A DNA stretch of 64,000 nt, taken from Glandiceps talaboti. Taxonomy: Eukaryota; Hemichordata; Enteropneusta; Spengelidae. The first letter of the stretch is position 1, and every line of letters begins with the position of its first letter. Positions 21,880 through 35,049 of this stretch are shown piece after piece. The notes below the pieces were generated by a model. It was not told the origin of the DNA. It worked only from the letters and a program-made list of their open reading frames with translations, and did not search any database. The translations under genes and the position numbers were made by a program. The stretch is from NCBI RefSeq assembly GCF_964340395.1, contig NC_135567.1, positions 13,754,591-13,818,590 of the forward strand, given 5' to 3'.

Positions 21880-22740
21880 GTGTACTTGACTACTGACCTA
21901 CCATGTATGTTGCCAAGCCATAGAATCAAGTAACTAGGCAACGATGACAGCAACTGAGAAGTCATTCATGTACGTTTTGTAATTTAATCTGACACACTTT
22001 GAAGTTTAAAATAGTCAGGTAAAGTGTGGTTTTCTACTTGTTACTTGCTCTGTGGTCTATCTTACTTTATGAATTAATGACAGTTTGTAGTTACAAGACC
22101 CAACGTATCAAGTTTTATAGCCATGTTTGACCGTTCAACATTTGGAGTTGACTCTTAAAGATAGTGAGGCTCTACATGGTATTAGTATTATTATTTGCGT
22201 TTATTACCGACAAAAAATATCGATGTACAGAATTAAATAAAAGTAGGGATAAGAATAATATTTATACTATAAAGGACTTAAAAGTCCTCTTACACCAAAC
22301 ATTCCACAACGCACTCTGAGACGAACCATATTTGACACACTAATAAAATTTTATCAAAAGTGCGAATAGATATACTGACTAAAATTGAACTATTACATTT
22401 GGAGTTGACACTTATGATAAGTGAAATCGGACATATAAATCCTTGGCTTGACTAATATTGTTTGCTTGAATATCGTTGCCAACTACATAATCATTAGCAA
22501 TATAGGGAGAGATTGTAGAAAATTGAAACCACAAAGTCTGTAGACTAAGATAGCAAAGTGTCTGGTAGAGACTGTGTATGGTGCTGATGTGTGATACCGA
22601 TGAAAGCTATCAGAGTTACAGGTCAGTGTTGTAGACAGACTAAGTCAATGGGGTATAATAGATGTACTGGTATATGTAGATGTACTGAAATGAGGTTGAG
22701 CCGTTGGTCTATTTATGTAACCATTCACACACACTACCCA
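21880..22740. other. Non-coding stretch
   Basis: No supported gene or ordered repeat. Confidence 0.6.
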
Positions 22741-22744
22741 TGAA

Positions 22745-23720
22745 AGCAGAAAGAACACCCACCAAAAATTTTGAGTAAAAATTGACGTATGTTTGAAATT
22801 TTTAGATGTAGATGTCCAAAGTTGTTATGAGTGATTACATATTGGTGTTGTCACAAAATTTTGGACTTTTTTTTAAGGGTTTTTGAAAAGTATTTAACAT
22901 TCACACTATGAGAAAAGCAATTTTTAAACAGAATTTTGTATACTAGTACACAAGTCCGAAAACGGTTTGAATTTACAGCCAGTTTAAGATCTTAGTGGGC
23001 TTTTGTAAGGAGAAAGATTCAAATTTGCAAACATTTTATTATTTCTGAAGCATTTTAAAACTTTTTCTGTGAAAAAGATTTCTCGCCAAACATTTTGAGT
23101 AAAAATTGTCGTATGTTTGAAATTTTTTGTCTCATCAGATCTTTATTTTTGATGCAGTAGAACTAGATAATTTTTGTACATGAAAAAAAAAATTTCTCTG
23201 ACATACCTAAAAATTTCCCCGCCAAACATTTTGAGTAAAGATTGTTGTATGTTTGAAATATTTTGTCTCAGCAGAACTTTATTTTTGATGCAGTAAAACT
23301 ATATGTTGCTGTATAATATTTGTCAAGAAAAAAAACCAGGTTTCTTGGTATATTGTTGTAAAATTTGTAAGAAACCTTTGTGAAAATTTGTTGGAATAGA
23401 ACACTAGCTGCATTCACTGTACACCTTAAAAACACCCTTGAAAAGACAGTCAACTGTATCGGTACACGCTACAAGGTACAATCCACACCAGTTAACCCTT
23501 TCATGACTGGAGACAAGTTTTGAATAATTTTGGGACCCAATTTATATGAAAATTTTCATAGTTATAATAATAATACTTCATTACGAAATAACATTTCTTT
23601 AATTCCAGTCTAAAATGAAGCTGATATATGCCAAAAACTTACATAAAAACAAGAATTTTGTTCAAATAATTTTGGCGGCAAAGTTTTCAGTACCGAATGG
23701 GTTAATCTTAAACAATGTAG
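22745..23720. repeat. Degenerate TTTCCCGCC-type repeat family (block 2)
   Basis: CGCCAAACATTTTGAGTAAA, then TTGTCGTATGTTTGAAATTT recurs near 22755 (diverged), 23093 and 23219. A reverse-orientation copy with TTCCAGTCTAAAATGAAG and AATTTTGGCGGCAAAG lies at about 23600-23690. Confidence 0.6.
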
Positions 23721-23819
23721 TCTGGTACAACAACAATTCTTACCAACGTTGCTATATTTTGTAATCTTGCAAGAAGTGATGTTGAGAAGTAATGGTAGCC
23801 AAAATTGTGTGATACTAAA

Positions 23820-24440
23820 TGATGAAATGTAGTAATGTTGTAAGATTTTTGCCTAGCTAGACAATAAAATGTAGCAATTCTAGTAAGATATTTTTAAAGA
23901 TTTTTGTCAAGGAGCCAAATGATGAAATTTAGTAGTGAGATTGTGTTGAGCCAGGTGAAGATATGTAGCAATATTTGTTGAGCCAGACAATGAAATGTAG
24001 CAATATTTGTTGAACCAGACAATGAAATGTAGCAATATTTGTTGAACCAGACAATGAAATGTAGCAATATTTGTTGAACCAGACAATGAAATGTAGCAAT
24101 ATTTGTTGAACCAGACAATGAAATGTAGCAATATTTGTTGAACCAGACAGTGAAATGTAGCAATATTTGTTGAACCAGACAATGAAATGTAGCAATATGT
24201 GTTGAGCCAGACAATGAAATGTAGCAATATTTGTTGAACCAGACAGTGAAATGTAGCAATATTTGTTGAACCAGACAATGAAATGTAGCAATATTTGTTG
24301 AACCAGACAGTGAAATGTAGCAATATTTGTTGAACCAGACAATGAAATGTAGCAATTGTAAGTAAGTTTTTTTTGCCAACCAAACATAAAAGCCAAATTT
24401 TTGCATGCCAGCCAATGAAATGTAGCAGTGTTATTAAGTT
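23820..24440. repeat. 32-bp minisatellite, about 13 copies
   Basis: The unit is GTAGCAATATTTGTTGAACC followed by AGACAATGAAAT, with diverged flanking copies. Because it has no stop in any minus-strand frame, three overlapping minus-strand frames up to 184 codons appear; none is a gene. Confidence 0.95.
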
Positions 24441-25435
24441 ATTTGTCACGCCAGACGACATTTTATTTCAGGTCAGTTGACTTCAGGTGTATATGTTACA
24501 GCTTGATATGCAAGAACTTCCTGTCCTGTAGTAACTCCATTGTGTTGCATACACTTACAAACTAAATTCTTTCACAATGATGTAAACATGTTGACATGAA
24601 GCTCAGAAAAGAATTTCTGCCACGGTATTTTCATCCACTAGTCGACCGACACAGTCTGAACTCGGTGCATGCAACCCTAGGTTAAATCGATGAGATTAAC
24701 AGAAACATTTTTACGACAAGACAGCTGGTGTTGATCGACTGTTATTCGCTGCTTTTTGTCATATCAAAATCAGCGATGATCTCTGCATATTTGTAACTGC
24801 AAGATAGAAAACTGGTGAGGTATTATTGGAAGTATTGAAGACAATCTTGACTGCTAGTACTGGTTCCATTATTCCGAAGTTTGCCAGCTCAAAATTAGCC
24901 AATGATTTGCACGTATTTTTAACTGCAAAACAGTCAAAATTTTCACTCAATTTTTACCATCAAGAGAGGCCAGTGTTGCAACTGCATAGAAACTGATGAG
25001 GTTGACCAACTGTTGATGTCGACGCCAATAGTCTGATTTTTGCCATAAAAAGTTAACCAAAGATTTTCAAGTTTGTGATTTTGTTTTGGTTTCAACTCAG
25101 TTTACATCATCAAAATTAGCCAATGATTAACCAGACAGATTATTGGAACGAATTTATGACTTGTGAGCAAGGACTCAAATGAGTTGGTTTCTGTGCACAT
25201 TTGTGTATATTTTCAATCTTGGACTTTAGTTCTGTCAACTCAGTTTGTGCTACCAATATTATTAGCCAGTGATAGGGCAGTATCAAGTTTGCAAGTCATA
25301 AGGAAAGAGCAAAAAGGAAAAATTTTGATTTTTCATCTCAGAATTTTTGAACTTCTAAAAATATTTAAATTTATTCACTTGATTCATTGTCTTTGTTTAG
25401 TTCATATTTATCATCACAGTTTCGTGAAGGTCATA
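24441..25435. other. Non-coding stretch with faint repeats
   Basis: Loose recurrence of AAAATTAGCCAATGATTTGC-like and TTTGTAACTGCAA-like segments from about 24770 to 25130. No gene recognised. Confidence 0.5.
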
Positions 25436-25439
25436 TGAA

Positions 25440-26085
25440 GGTCGTAACCTTGGTAACAGAAAGGAGGAAATTCGATTTTATTGAAGAGAAAACCCTGACT
25501 ATGAAATTGATAAAATTGATAAACTTCTTAAAACAAGCAAAGCCTGGTAACAGAGAGGGTGAAATCTGAGAAAATTTACAGTTTCCTATACATTCAGTGT
25601 TTTTACTAAGGTTTTAGAACCCTAGTAACAGAGAGGGTGAAATCTGGTAAAATTGACAGTTTCCTATACATTCAGTGTTTTTACTAAGGTTTTAGAACCC
25701 TGGTAACAGAGAGGGTGAAATCTGGTAAAATTTACAGTTTCCTATACATTCAGTGTTTTTACTAAGGTTTTAGAACCCTGGTAACAGAGAGGGTGAAATC
25801 TGGTAAAATTTACAGTTTCCTATACATTCAGTGTTTTTACTAAGGTTTTAGAACGCTGGTAACAGAGAGGGAGAAATCTGGTAAAATTGAGTTTCCTTTA
25901 CATTCAGTGTTTTTACTAAGATTTTAGAACCCTGGTAACAGAGGGTGAAATCTGAGAAAAATTTAGTTTCCTTTATACATTGTGTTTTTACTAACGTTTT
26001 GTAACCCTGGTAACAGAGAGGGTGAAATCTCGTAAAATTAACAGTTTCCTGTATTCAGTGTTTTTGTTAAGAGAACCCTCGTTCA
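25440..26085. repeat. 78-bp minisatellite, about 8 copies
   Basis: Same unit as 6995-7375 (ACTAAGGTTTTAGAACCCTG, then GTAACAGAGAGGGTGAAATC). Edge copies are diverged and central copies nearly identical. Confidence 0.95.
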
Positions 26086-26978
26086 GTGTCCAATTTTGTT
26101 AAAATTCTGACTTTCGTTTCGCTTCAAGACATTGAGACTCAAACTGAATATTATCACTTACCACCCTGGACAGAACTTTGTGTTCTAAAATGAGAAAAAA
26201 TCTTATACTTGTAACTTGTCCATGTTAGTACTAATTATGTGAGTCGGCTGCGTGGACAGAGATTTTATAATTGGTCTCAAGAAGTATCAAACACAGCGGT
26301 GTAATCACTACCAGTACTACTTTTCTCATGAACCCGATGCCATCAGATATTTTAAGAGTTGCAACTCTTCTTACTCTCATAACAATCATTCTGATAGGCC
26401 TATTTCATATAAGTTGATGACCCTCAACCAATTACTAAACGGCTTATATAAAGTGACATGTGAGTCTCAAGAGTGTAGCGATGTTCGACATACACGTCTG
26501 GTAATTGGTTCTACTTCGGACTAAATGTATCTGAAAATGTTCTGAAGAATTTAATCCACCAGGAAGCGATATTTTTTTTGCAGTCAGTCGGAACTTAGAA
26601 CTAAACCGTTCTCAATTACATCAGTTGTACCGTATATGCCGTTATTCCCTGTCGGCGTCTTGGAGAAGTGTGTCTTCCCAGTGTAGTTCATCCGGATGGT
26701 ATTTTGAACTTCTCTGCTATTCCTGAATGGAATGTTTCCGGGAGATATGTTTATCCCAGTATGTGTGGATATATGAGATATCAACATCGTATAGTGAAGA
26801 CTAAAGTTGTAATTAACATATGCAAATTATCGTAATTAGCATATCAGATAGCTAATTAGCATATCTACAAATTAGCATATCAAACATTGTGTGTACTACT
26901 GTGAGTTCACTGTGAATGTTTCAAGGTTGAAACTGGTTCTGTGATAAAACTTTTGCCATTCACCATTTTTATTGTACC
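26086..26978. other. Stretch upstream of the candidate small exon
   Basis: A 90-codon + frame at 26252-26524 has fairly varied composition (Cys, His, Ser-rich) but no recognisable domain and no clear splice context, so it is not called. A short AATTAGCATATC repeat lies at 26830-26882. Confidence 0.4.
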
Positions 26979-27035
26979 ATGTTTGGTGGGACACAGGCCA
27001 TGCCAACAAGGCAGTCGAGGACAAATGCAGATGTG
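26979..27035 (+). CDS. Candidate small alternative first exon (19 codons) within the MCC intron
   Basis: An ATG at 26979, with an in-frame TGA at 26928-26930, opens 19 codons reading MFGGTQAMPTRQSRTNADV and ends at a GTAAGC donor at 27036 in phase 0. The exon looks richer in G+C than the surrounding AT-rich intron. The human short MCC leader is, from memory, also 19 residues with a Met near position 7-8, but the residues are otherwise different, so this may be coincidence. A short ATG-to-donor frame in phase 0 is expected by chance many times in 64 kb. The candidate rests on local composition, phase and strand only. Confidence 0.3.
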
Positions 27036-27553
27036 GTAAGCAAGAATTCTTTGTTTTTGTTTTATATTGGAGCTAAAATCTGTAGTTTGGAGTGAGTCAT
27101 GATGTGTCCGTGTGATCTGATGAGTTTTTCAGCTGGAAGTAGTTTATGGTGTCTAGCATGATAGCAGTTCTCGTATTTTGTTATGTCTGAACATTTTGTT
27201 ATCTCCTCGGCCAAACAAAAATAATATTATGGTTATAATTACTTGACTTCAGAAATAGCTGGAGTCCATTCTCATACTTTACCAAAAAAAAAATAAAATT
27301 GAGCTGTTACACCTGTTTCTTGTTGTTGTTCTCCTAACATGGCTGTAAGGAATATGTTGCTACATCTAAAGTTTTTGTTTTGGCCAAAAATTAAAATCAT
27401 AAAATGAAATTTTCAGAATAATATTTTGCGTATTTACCTAGAGACAGTGAAATGATAAGGATGTTAGATAATAATATGTATTATCTTATCAATTCAAATT
27501 TTCATTTAAATGAGAATTGTAAACATGACTGAGACATGTTGATGGGGGGAGGG

Positions 27554-27690
<137 letters not shown>

Positions 27691-27699
27691 GGACAGAGA

Positions 27700-30600
27700 A
27701 AGGCATGACAACTATAGACAGACAGGGTGACACAGACAGACATACAGACAGACAACAAAAAAACATAACATACACATATATCAGTGTCTAGCGTACAAAA
27801 CCACCATTCAGATTTTTGTGTTACAAGAGTAACACTGTATACGTTATAGTTTAAAGGAAAGCTTACATAAATTTTGAAGTGTTTTCTAAATTTAGTAACC
27901 AACTCACTAGTTCCACTCACAAACACTCCAGTTAAATGGTGTTTATTTTCATCGCTTAGTTTTGTATCCTTCACAATTTTTATTTCCTAGTAGTCGCACA
28001 TAAATATCCCAAACTGTCACCTCTATTTCCTTCAACCACTCAACATTACAAATACTCTGTAAATTTTTCCAATTTTCGCAATCGAACTCTGAAGTGTCCA
28101 ATTTTGATAATGGGACGGTTGCCAAGCAACCATAAGGTTTTTTTTTCAATTTGATGTGTTTGCAGGGTGTCATTATTCTCAGCTGTAAAATGTTTTCATT
28201 AAAATGAAAGAGTTGGGTTAATATACACCACTTCAAAATTTCCTGTACTCTCTGTACGGGTGTAATTATGAAATACAAAGTGTAATAATTACTGCGTAGA
28301 TAGGTGGTCACATCACAGTTAAATTATAATTACCAAGGAGCTAGGTGGTCTTGATGTATCAATTTATGAATTATGGTAGTTATATTTTGGTCGTGTTGTA
28401 TCATTTTCAATGAAAGATTTTTGTGAGAAAAACTTCAAAGAAATTCAGTATTTTGGGGGGATTTTTATGTAGTGCACATTGGCAGTATCTTTACATGTAT
28501 GTTGAAAATTTGTTTCAGTAGTTTTGTGATGCAAGACAAAATGTTGGTTGTCGTTATGGTTACCACCTGAAAGTATGGCAGCCATTTTGAATTCAACATG
28601 ACTAAATTTATTAGACGTTTACTAAACTGAGAAGAAAATTCTCAAACTACCACCGTTTTATTTGAAAATAGTCATACATTCTGGAATGCAATGTTTCAAA
28701 GTTGAATTTCTGTTACATAACTTAAAAGGTCCTTGTAGGCAGTATCCACAAATAATTGTGTTATCTGAAAACACAGATGGAGATGTTTATATAATAATTA
28801 ATTCTGTTACCATAAAATAGTGCCTGGTTGGCAACCAGTAAATCATTGCCGATGGCTAGTATTTCAAAAAGGGGTGTAAAATGAAACTTAAATTTTCTGT
28901 CACATTTAGTAAGATTTTATGATCATTCATAAAAGCAACTGAGCTAGAACAGTTAGTATCGTATGTTTTGACTAAAAATGACTAAATTAGGAAATATTTG
29001 TTGACAGTTAGATATTTTTAGTTTCTTTTTTGAAAAATTTGTCATCACATTCATAATTACTAAAGAACAGATGGTATGTATGTCGGATTTAGAAATTAGA
29101 TTTAAAAAAAATTTCAGATTGTCTGTGATGTAAACTGGATAAAAATTTGTTTTCAATTGTTGGAATGTTTATATGTGCTATGTATAATGTAATCTGAAAG
29201 ATCCAGGCCTTCCTTCCGCTTATATAATGTGTTTTCTCTCTCGCGTGGGGTAGCGAGTGATTACGTAAACGAACAAATGGCTGGACTTTGCAGACTAACC
29301 CTCGATGATGCTGACAAAACAGTGAAAATTTTGGATTTGCTTCCAAGAAATTTTTTTGACTTTTCTGAGTAGAAATTATCAATTGATATTTCATGTTTGT
29401 TTTGACCTGTAATTGTTAATTATTAATCAGAAGTTTTGATTAATTTTGTTAAAAACATAAATTTTTTATATATTCGCAATTACTCAGTTTGATTTTTAAA
29501 AAATTATTGACAGCTATTGTTGTCGAAAACCAAAATTTAAAAGGTCAGTGAGAGGATGATTTCTGTCCAAGTTATGGCATCAAATTAAAAAAAAAAATAA
29601 TGAAAAAAGTGATGAAAAATTCTTAAAATATGAGTTGAAATTGGAGCATTTCACTTTTACATGTACTGTGAAAGAATTCCTGTATTTTTTGTAGTTAATG
29701 AACACATATATGCACTTTCATTTATTTAGTTTCACACAGAAACAAGTTTTAAAAATGAGTCGAAACTACTTCTTAGTCACGCAAGTTCTATTCAACTGAA
29801 TTTTTCTTCTTCAACTTTTGTCGCTGTTCAAAACTACAAATATTGACTATTGATGTAAAAAAATGTTTTTTCATATAAAATTTGTGTCAAATTTACAATA
29901 TTCATTGTTCACACACAGTAACATTTCTGTTTTGCACACTACTTTTACTATTTTTTTCACAGAGTGAAGAAAAAATTTCACCAAAAATTCGAAAAATTTT
30001 ATGTTCAAAGTTCAGTTTAGGCCAGTCATAAATCTCCTCAACAAAGTATGCAAGGATTGTTAACAAATTCTTAGACTCTGATTCGATATTCAGAAAGGTC
30101 AAAGGTTAAGATGGTGATTGATATTTTTAGACTCAGATTCAAACAATGAAAAGGTCGAATGTTAAGGTGGGTGATTGATATGACCACAAGTGATGCAATG
30201 TGTGTTGATTTTATTAAAAGCCAGTATTGGAGATGTCAGTGACTCGGTGTCCAATAGTGCCTACCTCCTTAATCATTGAGGTATTGTTTTGACAGCAGAG
30301 GCTAATCCATCACATTTAAATGCAGTTCAACAACCCAGATATTTCAATGTGTCCGATATCTGGTTCAAAATAGAATTTCATTCTAAAAGTACTTTTTTGG
30401 GGTGAAAATTAGGTGATTTTTATGATTTTTACTCATTAAAGAACTTGTACAGTTCAAATTTAAATATTTTCAATGTGATATTTGGTTCAAAATGGATTTT
30501 TTTTAAAAAGTACTTTTTTTGACAAAATTAAGAAAAAATGATGTTCAAAATCAAATGCAGTTCAACAACCCAGATCAAAGTGTCCAAATTTAGTTGAATT

Positions 30601-31405
30601 TTTTAAATGTTCAACCACTGATTGATCGGAATTATTGACTGAATTCCATGAAGCTATTTTATTGAAGACTGCCCTCACAGTCAAATTTATCTATTTCTTT
30701 TGTTTACTGTCAGATTGCGTGCGAGTGGTTGTTTACTGTAATCTACCTACTCACCTGTCAAAGTTAGTACCAGTAAAGTGACAGGTGTTAATTTGTAATG
30801 CTAATTGTCAGGTGAAACCCCTAAACATTATGGATTCACCCTCCAGCCAGGCTGCACACCCATTCCAATATAATAAAGGTCACTTTAGCTGTGTTTGTTT
30901 TGATATCCCTAAGGGGTATTACTCACACCCTATTAATGTGATAATGAGACCCCCTAACTATCAAATCAATACCTGTCAATCTCCACGACTACTCTGTAAT
31001 TAGTTGTCTGTATTTAATGATGTTGTGACCACAGGTATGTCTGACTGTGTGGTCTACTTGCAGACCAGTTTAGTGAAGGCCTCTGAGTATTTTGTAGTTA
31101 GCATTTTCCAAACCAAAATTAGAGATACACAAATTCTTGTATTTTGTAACTTTTTTGTGAATCTCAAATTCATTTTACTCTAGAACTATAGATATAATAT
31201 TTATTGATAATTTATGACACACAACATTCTTAGAGAAGCATATTTAGAACAAATTCCCACCAAAAGAAGTCCAAAAATTTCTTATTTTCCCTAACTTTTT
31301 GATGAATATTAAGTTGATTTTGTATTGAAATCTTAGAAATAATCTTTACTAACCACATGAACTGTAAAATCCTTTCACTTATTTAAAAAAAGTACTTTAT
31401 TGAAA
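27700..31405. other. Long AT-rich intron segment without supported features
   Basis: Minus-strand frames at 27949-28311 (120 codons), 29089-29394 and others lack recognisable domains. A diverged duplication with CAGTTCAACAACCCAGAT occurs at about 30326 and 30551. A DR1-like AGGTCAAAGGTTA lies at 30096. Confidence 0.5.
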
Positions 31406-31960
31406 CACTTGAAGTAAATTCCCGCCAATACGACTTTTGCAAAATATTTTTTTTTTCTGTAACATTTTGGTCAACCTCAGCTTTATTTAGACTGGAATGC
31501 TAACAATAGTGTTTATTAGTCACATGACACTTTACAAATATCCCATAATATTCAGTAGAGCAAATTCTTGCACAAAATGAGTTGGACAGAGTAATTCTTC
31601 TTTTGTAACTTTGTGGGACATCTCAATTTTATATTAGATCAAATGTATTGATCACTTGAACTTTATGAGCCATTTATATAATGAATAGGGGACTCACTAA
31701 AGCGCTTGGAATATTTTCCCGCTAAAATGTAGGAGAGAAGGTCTTGTTTTTCTGTAACTTTGTGAAATATTTCAATTTTTTTTTAAATTAGTGTAAAATT
31801 TGCTGCAAAATTGGCGACTTTCGACAATAATTGGGACGAAAATTCTTGTTTTTCTGTAACTTTGTGAAATATTTCAATTTTATTTTAGACTGAGATGATA
31901 AAGAAATTGTTTAACATTTTGAATTGATATAAAATTTGGTGCAAAATTGGTGACTTTTGA
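31406..31960. repeat. Degenerate TTTCCCGCC-type repeat family (block 3)
   Basis: About four units with ATTCCCGCCAATA or TTTTCCCGCTAAAA, CTTGTTTTTCTGTAACTTTG and TTTTATTTTAGACTG boxes. Confidence 0.65.
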
Positions 31961-33145
31961 CAAAGATTTAAACAATTTAATATTCCTAATTGTAAATTGT
32001 TAATGGTATTGTATACACTTAATGTCTGTTTGATGTAAACAGTTTTGAATTATGTACAGACCAGATTACTTGTTTATTGAAAAGTTGTAAATTTATGGGA
32101 TGTTCATAGGATTTGAAATAATAGTTACACCTCAGTCAGTAAAACAATGTAAATATATAAAAATTATGAACAAAAATTATGAAAAATTATATTCACTACA
32201 GATTGTTGTCGTAAAATCACGGGTTTCTTTGTAATTGTGCAAGATGCGTCGCCGTTACGTTTTATGATTTAATGCATCAGCAAAAAAGTATGCTTTTGTT
32301 CACGAGAATATTATCTACTTATCACATTACTATGTACAAATCACCACCTGTGTGACGTCAAACAGGACAGATCAAAAACCTGATTTACTCCTGTTCTACC
32401 GGAACTTTGTTATCTCGTATGATGCCATGGACTACAAACACGAGCTAGTATTTGTATTAGTCCATGGAATCATATACTTGGGGCATTGTGACGTAAAACT
32501 TAAATTGATTTTGTGGTTTTATTCCACGGAATCATACTCGGAGCATTTGACGTAAAACTAATATTGATTTTGTGGGATTATATAGAAATGAAAGTTAGGT
32601 GAAGTGGACATCAACTGTTATCGTAGTTGAGATAACATATAAAATATCAACGTGTAGAGACAATGTGAAATGGATGAGTTAATGGGCAATCATTGTGAAA
32701 AGAGCTTAACAAAATGCAGTAATATCTTTGGAGAAATCAACCTCAAATTATCGTGTTAAGTAATAGAGCAGAGACAAAATAATCGTGTACTATCGTAGAA
32801 AAAGTCTATTTATAGAAAGGATCTCGTAGATGTGTGATGGATACGAAATGTCGAAAATACGAAATTGATGTTTTTGCGATTTCTATCTCTACACGGTAAT
32901 ATAATGTTTTATTGAATTTGAAAATGAACTGTAATGTCACACCATCGATCACCAGAACTGATGTATTGATGTTTTAATTAGTATTGATTGTTGCCATGGT
33001 GATGTGATTAGTGTTGATAGTTGGCATGGTGATGTGGTAAAGTGAAATTATGATGGAAATGATCTTGTATGGTTTAATGGTGACCCTACGTCATAACTGA
33101 TGACTGATAACTGTGATGTATTTGTCCGGTAGCGTACCCATGCTT
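31961..33145. other. Non-coding stretch with a local duplication and hairpin
   Basis: CCATGGACTA and TAGTCCATGG (about 32426-32470) form a 10-bp stem. Downstream, AACTTAAATTGATTTTGTGG and ACTAATATTGATTTTGTGG mark a diverged ~75-bp duplication at 32460-32570. No gene recognised. Confidence 0.5.
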
Positions 33146-33735
33146 TGATCAAACACTGAGGGCGCACTATTGAGGGCGAACTCATGTTTTGATCAAACAC
33201 TGAGGGCGCACTATTGAGGGCGAACTCATGTTTTGATCAAACACTGAGGGCGCACTATTGAGGGCGAACTCATGCTTTGATCAAACACTGAGGGCGCACT
33301 ATTGAGGGCGAACTCATGCTTTGATCAAACACTGAGGGCGCACTATTGAGGGCGAACTCATGCTTTGATCAAACACTGAGGGCGCACTATTGAGGGCGAA
33401 CTCATGCTTTAATCAAACAGCGAGGGTGTACCCATTCTTTGATCAAACACTGAGGGCGCACCCATGCTTTGATCAAACACTGAGGGCGCACTCATGATAC
33501 AATCAAACACTAAGGGTGCACTCATACCCTTAAAAGACACTGAGGGCGCACCCATACTTTGATCAAACACTGAGGGCGCACTCATGATATAATCAAACAC
33601 TGAGGGTGCACTCATACCTCATCAGACACAGGTCGCATTTACACTTTGATCAGACACCAAGCGCATACTCATACTGTAATCAAACACTGAGGGCGCACCC
33701 ATACTTTGATCAGACACTGAGGGCGTACATGATCA
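33146..33735. repeat. 44-bp then ~30-bp GAGGGCGCAC minisatellite
   Basis: Units of 44 bp (CACTGAGGGCGCACTATTGA, then GGGCGAACTCATGCTTTGAT) give way at about 33420 to ~30-bp units (CACTGAGGGCGCACCCATGC, then TTTGATCAAA). The shift shows internal deletion or expansion of the unit. Confidence 0.9.
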
Positions 33736-33739
33736 AACG

Positions 33740-34190
33740 ATAAGAGCAGAGTGTATGTTATTCGTGTCCATTCAATATCAGAGAATACCAACTAATTAAA
33801 TATGATTAACTATTCCTCTGTTTTTAATGAAAGAGAAATCTAGTGATTTTTCATAATCAATAAAAATGTTTTCATCCAAGGAAATGAAGATTCCCATTCT
33901 TTGGTCAACATACCTGTAGGAGAGGATTATGATAACATTGGAGGAAACAAAATGTCAGACAACATTATACACGGTTGAAAAGATCAATATTGAGACTAAA
34001 ATCAACATTATTGATTATCTATTTGTACTTTTTGCGATTGATTTTTCTCCACAACCTTTTAGAAATCCACTGGATTTGTTGTACATTATGTATACAATTA
34101 CAATTTATGCTATTTAGCATTACTTAAATAGTCTGCATAGATCAATTTAGTTTACGATTTCCTGCCCTTTTTCCTAATAATTTTTTCAAT
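33740..34190. other. Non-coding stretch
   Basis: No supported feature. Confidence 0.6.
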
Positions 34191-34199
34191 TTGTTGGTG

Positions 34200-34930
34200 T
34201 ACTTTTTATATAAATTTAAACTGTTAGCTTTTTGAGATATTTTCCCAGCATTTTCTACCACAAAACTGTCATCGTCTGCCAAATCAGATCGATGTTTTCC
34301 CGCCTTTTTTCCCCACTAATTTTTTACTGTCTGCGAAGTTTTTCGGTATATTTTAGAACGTCAATCAATTTATTTTGAAATGTAGCTTTGTGAGATATTT
34401 TCCCACCATTTTCTACCACAAATCTGTAATCGTCTGCCAAATTAGATCGATGATTTCCCGCCTTTTTTCATACCAATTTTTTACTGTCTGCTAAGTTTTT
34501 GGCATATTTTAGAATATCAATCAATTTATTTTGAACTGTAGCTTTTGTGAGATGTTTTTCCGCTTTCAAGTACAGAATTTTACAAGTGTTTTTGCGAAAG
34601 TTAGGTAATCTCGGTAACAAAACGAGGGAAAGGGATAAAAGTTTGCATATATAGTTTTCCATACAATGTGTCAAAATTTTGTTTGTGACCCATGTAAAAT
34701 TTACCTTGGTAGATTTTAACTTCTTACTGCCTTTTAACAACAATCTTACCAAACACTGAAAAAGAAATCCATTCTGCATTTTTTTGAAGAAATAAGGAGA
34801 ATTTTGTGAACCAACATAACATGCTACCACCCCTCATGATAAATGGTAAAGTCTAATAAGGAGAATTTTGTAACCCAACATGCCATGCTACCACCCCTGA
34901 TAGTAAATGGTAAAGTCCAGTAGTTCTTTC
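34200..34930. repeat. ~165-bp tandem repeat with TTTCCCGCCTTTTTT, then two ~65-bp copies
   Basis: Copies at about 34240-34400 and 34400-34560 share ATTTTCTACCACAAA, TCGTCTGCCAAAT and TTTCCCGCCTTTTTT. At 34790-34930 AAGGAGAATTTTGT, then CATGCTACCACCCCT recurs. Confidence 0.7.
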
Positions 34931-35049
34931 AACCAATAGACCGTGACAAGACATATTGGTGTATTAAGAGATTGTATTTTACTTTCATGGCTGTCAGTAG
35001 TAAGATGGAGTGTTCTCATTGGACTAATTTGTCTCTTTCTGTCTAGTCC

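Noticed and set aside
23894-24461. Three overlapping minus-strand frames of 155-184 codons
   Set aside because: A 32-bp unit free of stops on the minus strand; all frames show the same repeat peptide in rotation.
26252-26524. 90-codon + strand frame
   Set aside because: No known domain, no clear acceptor or donor, and length compatible with chance; kept only as a note in the intron entry.
27949-28311. 120-codon minus-strand frame
   Set aside because: Varied composition but no recognisable domain, splice context or neighbouring exons.
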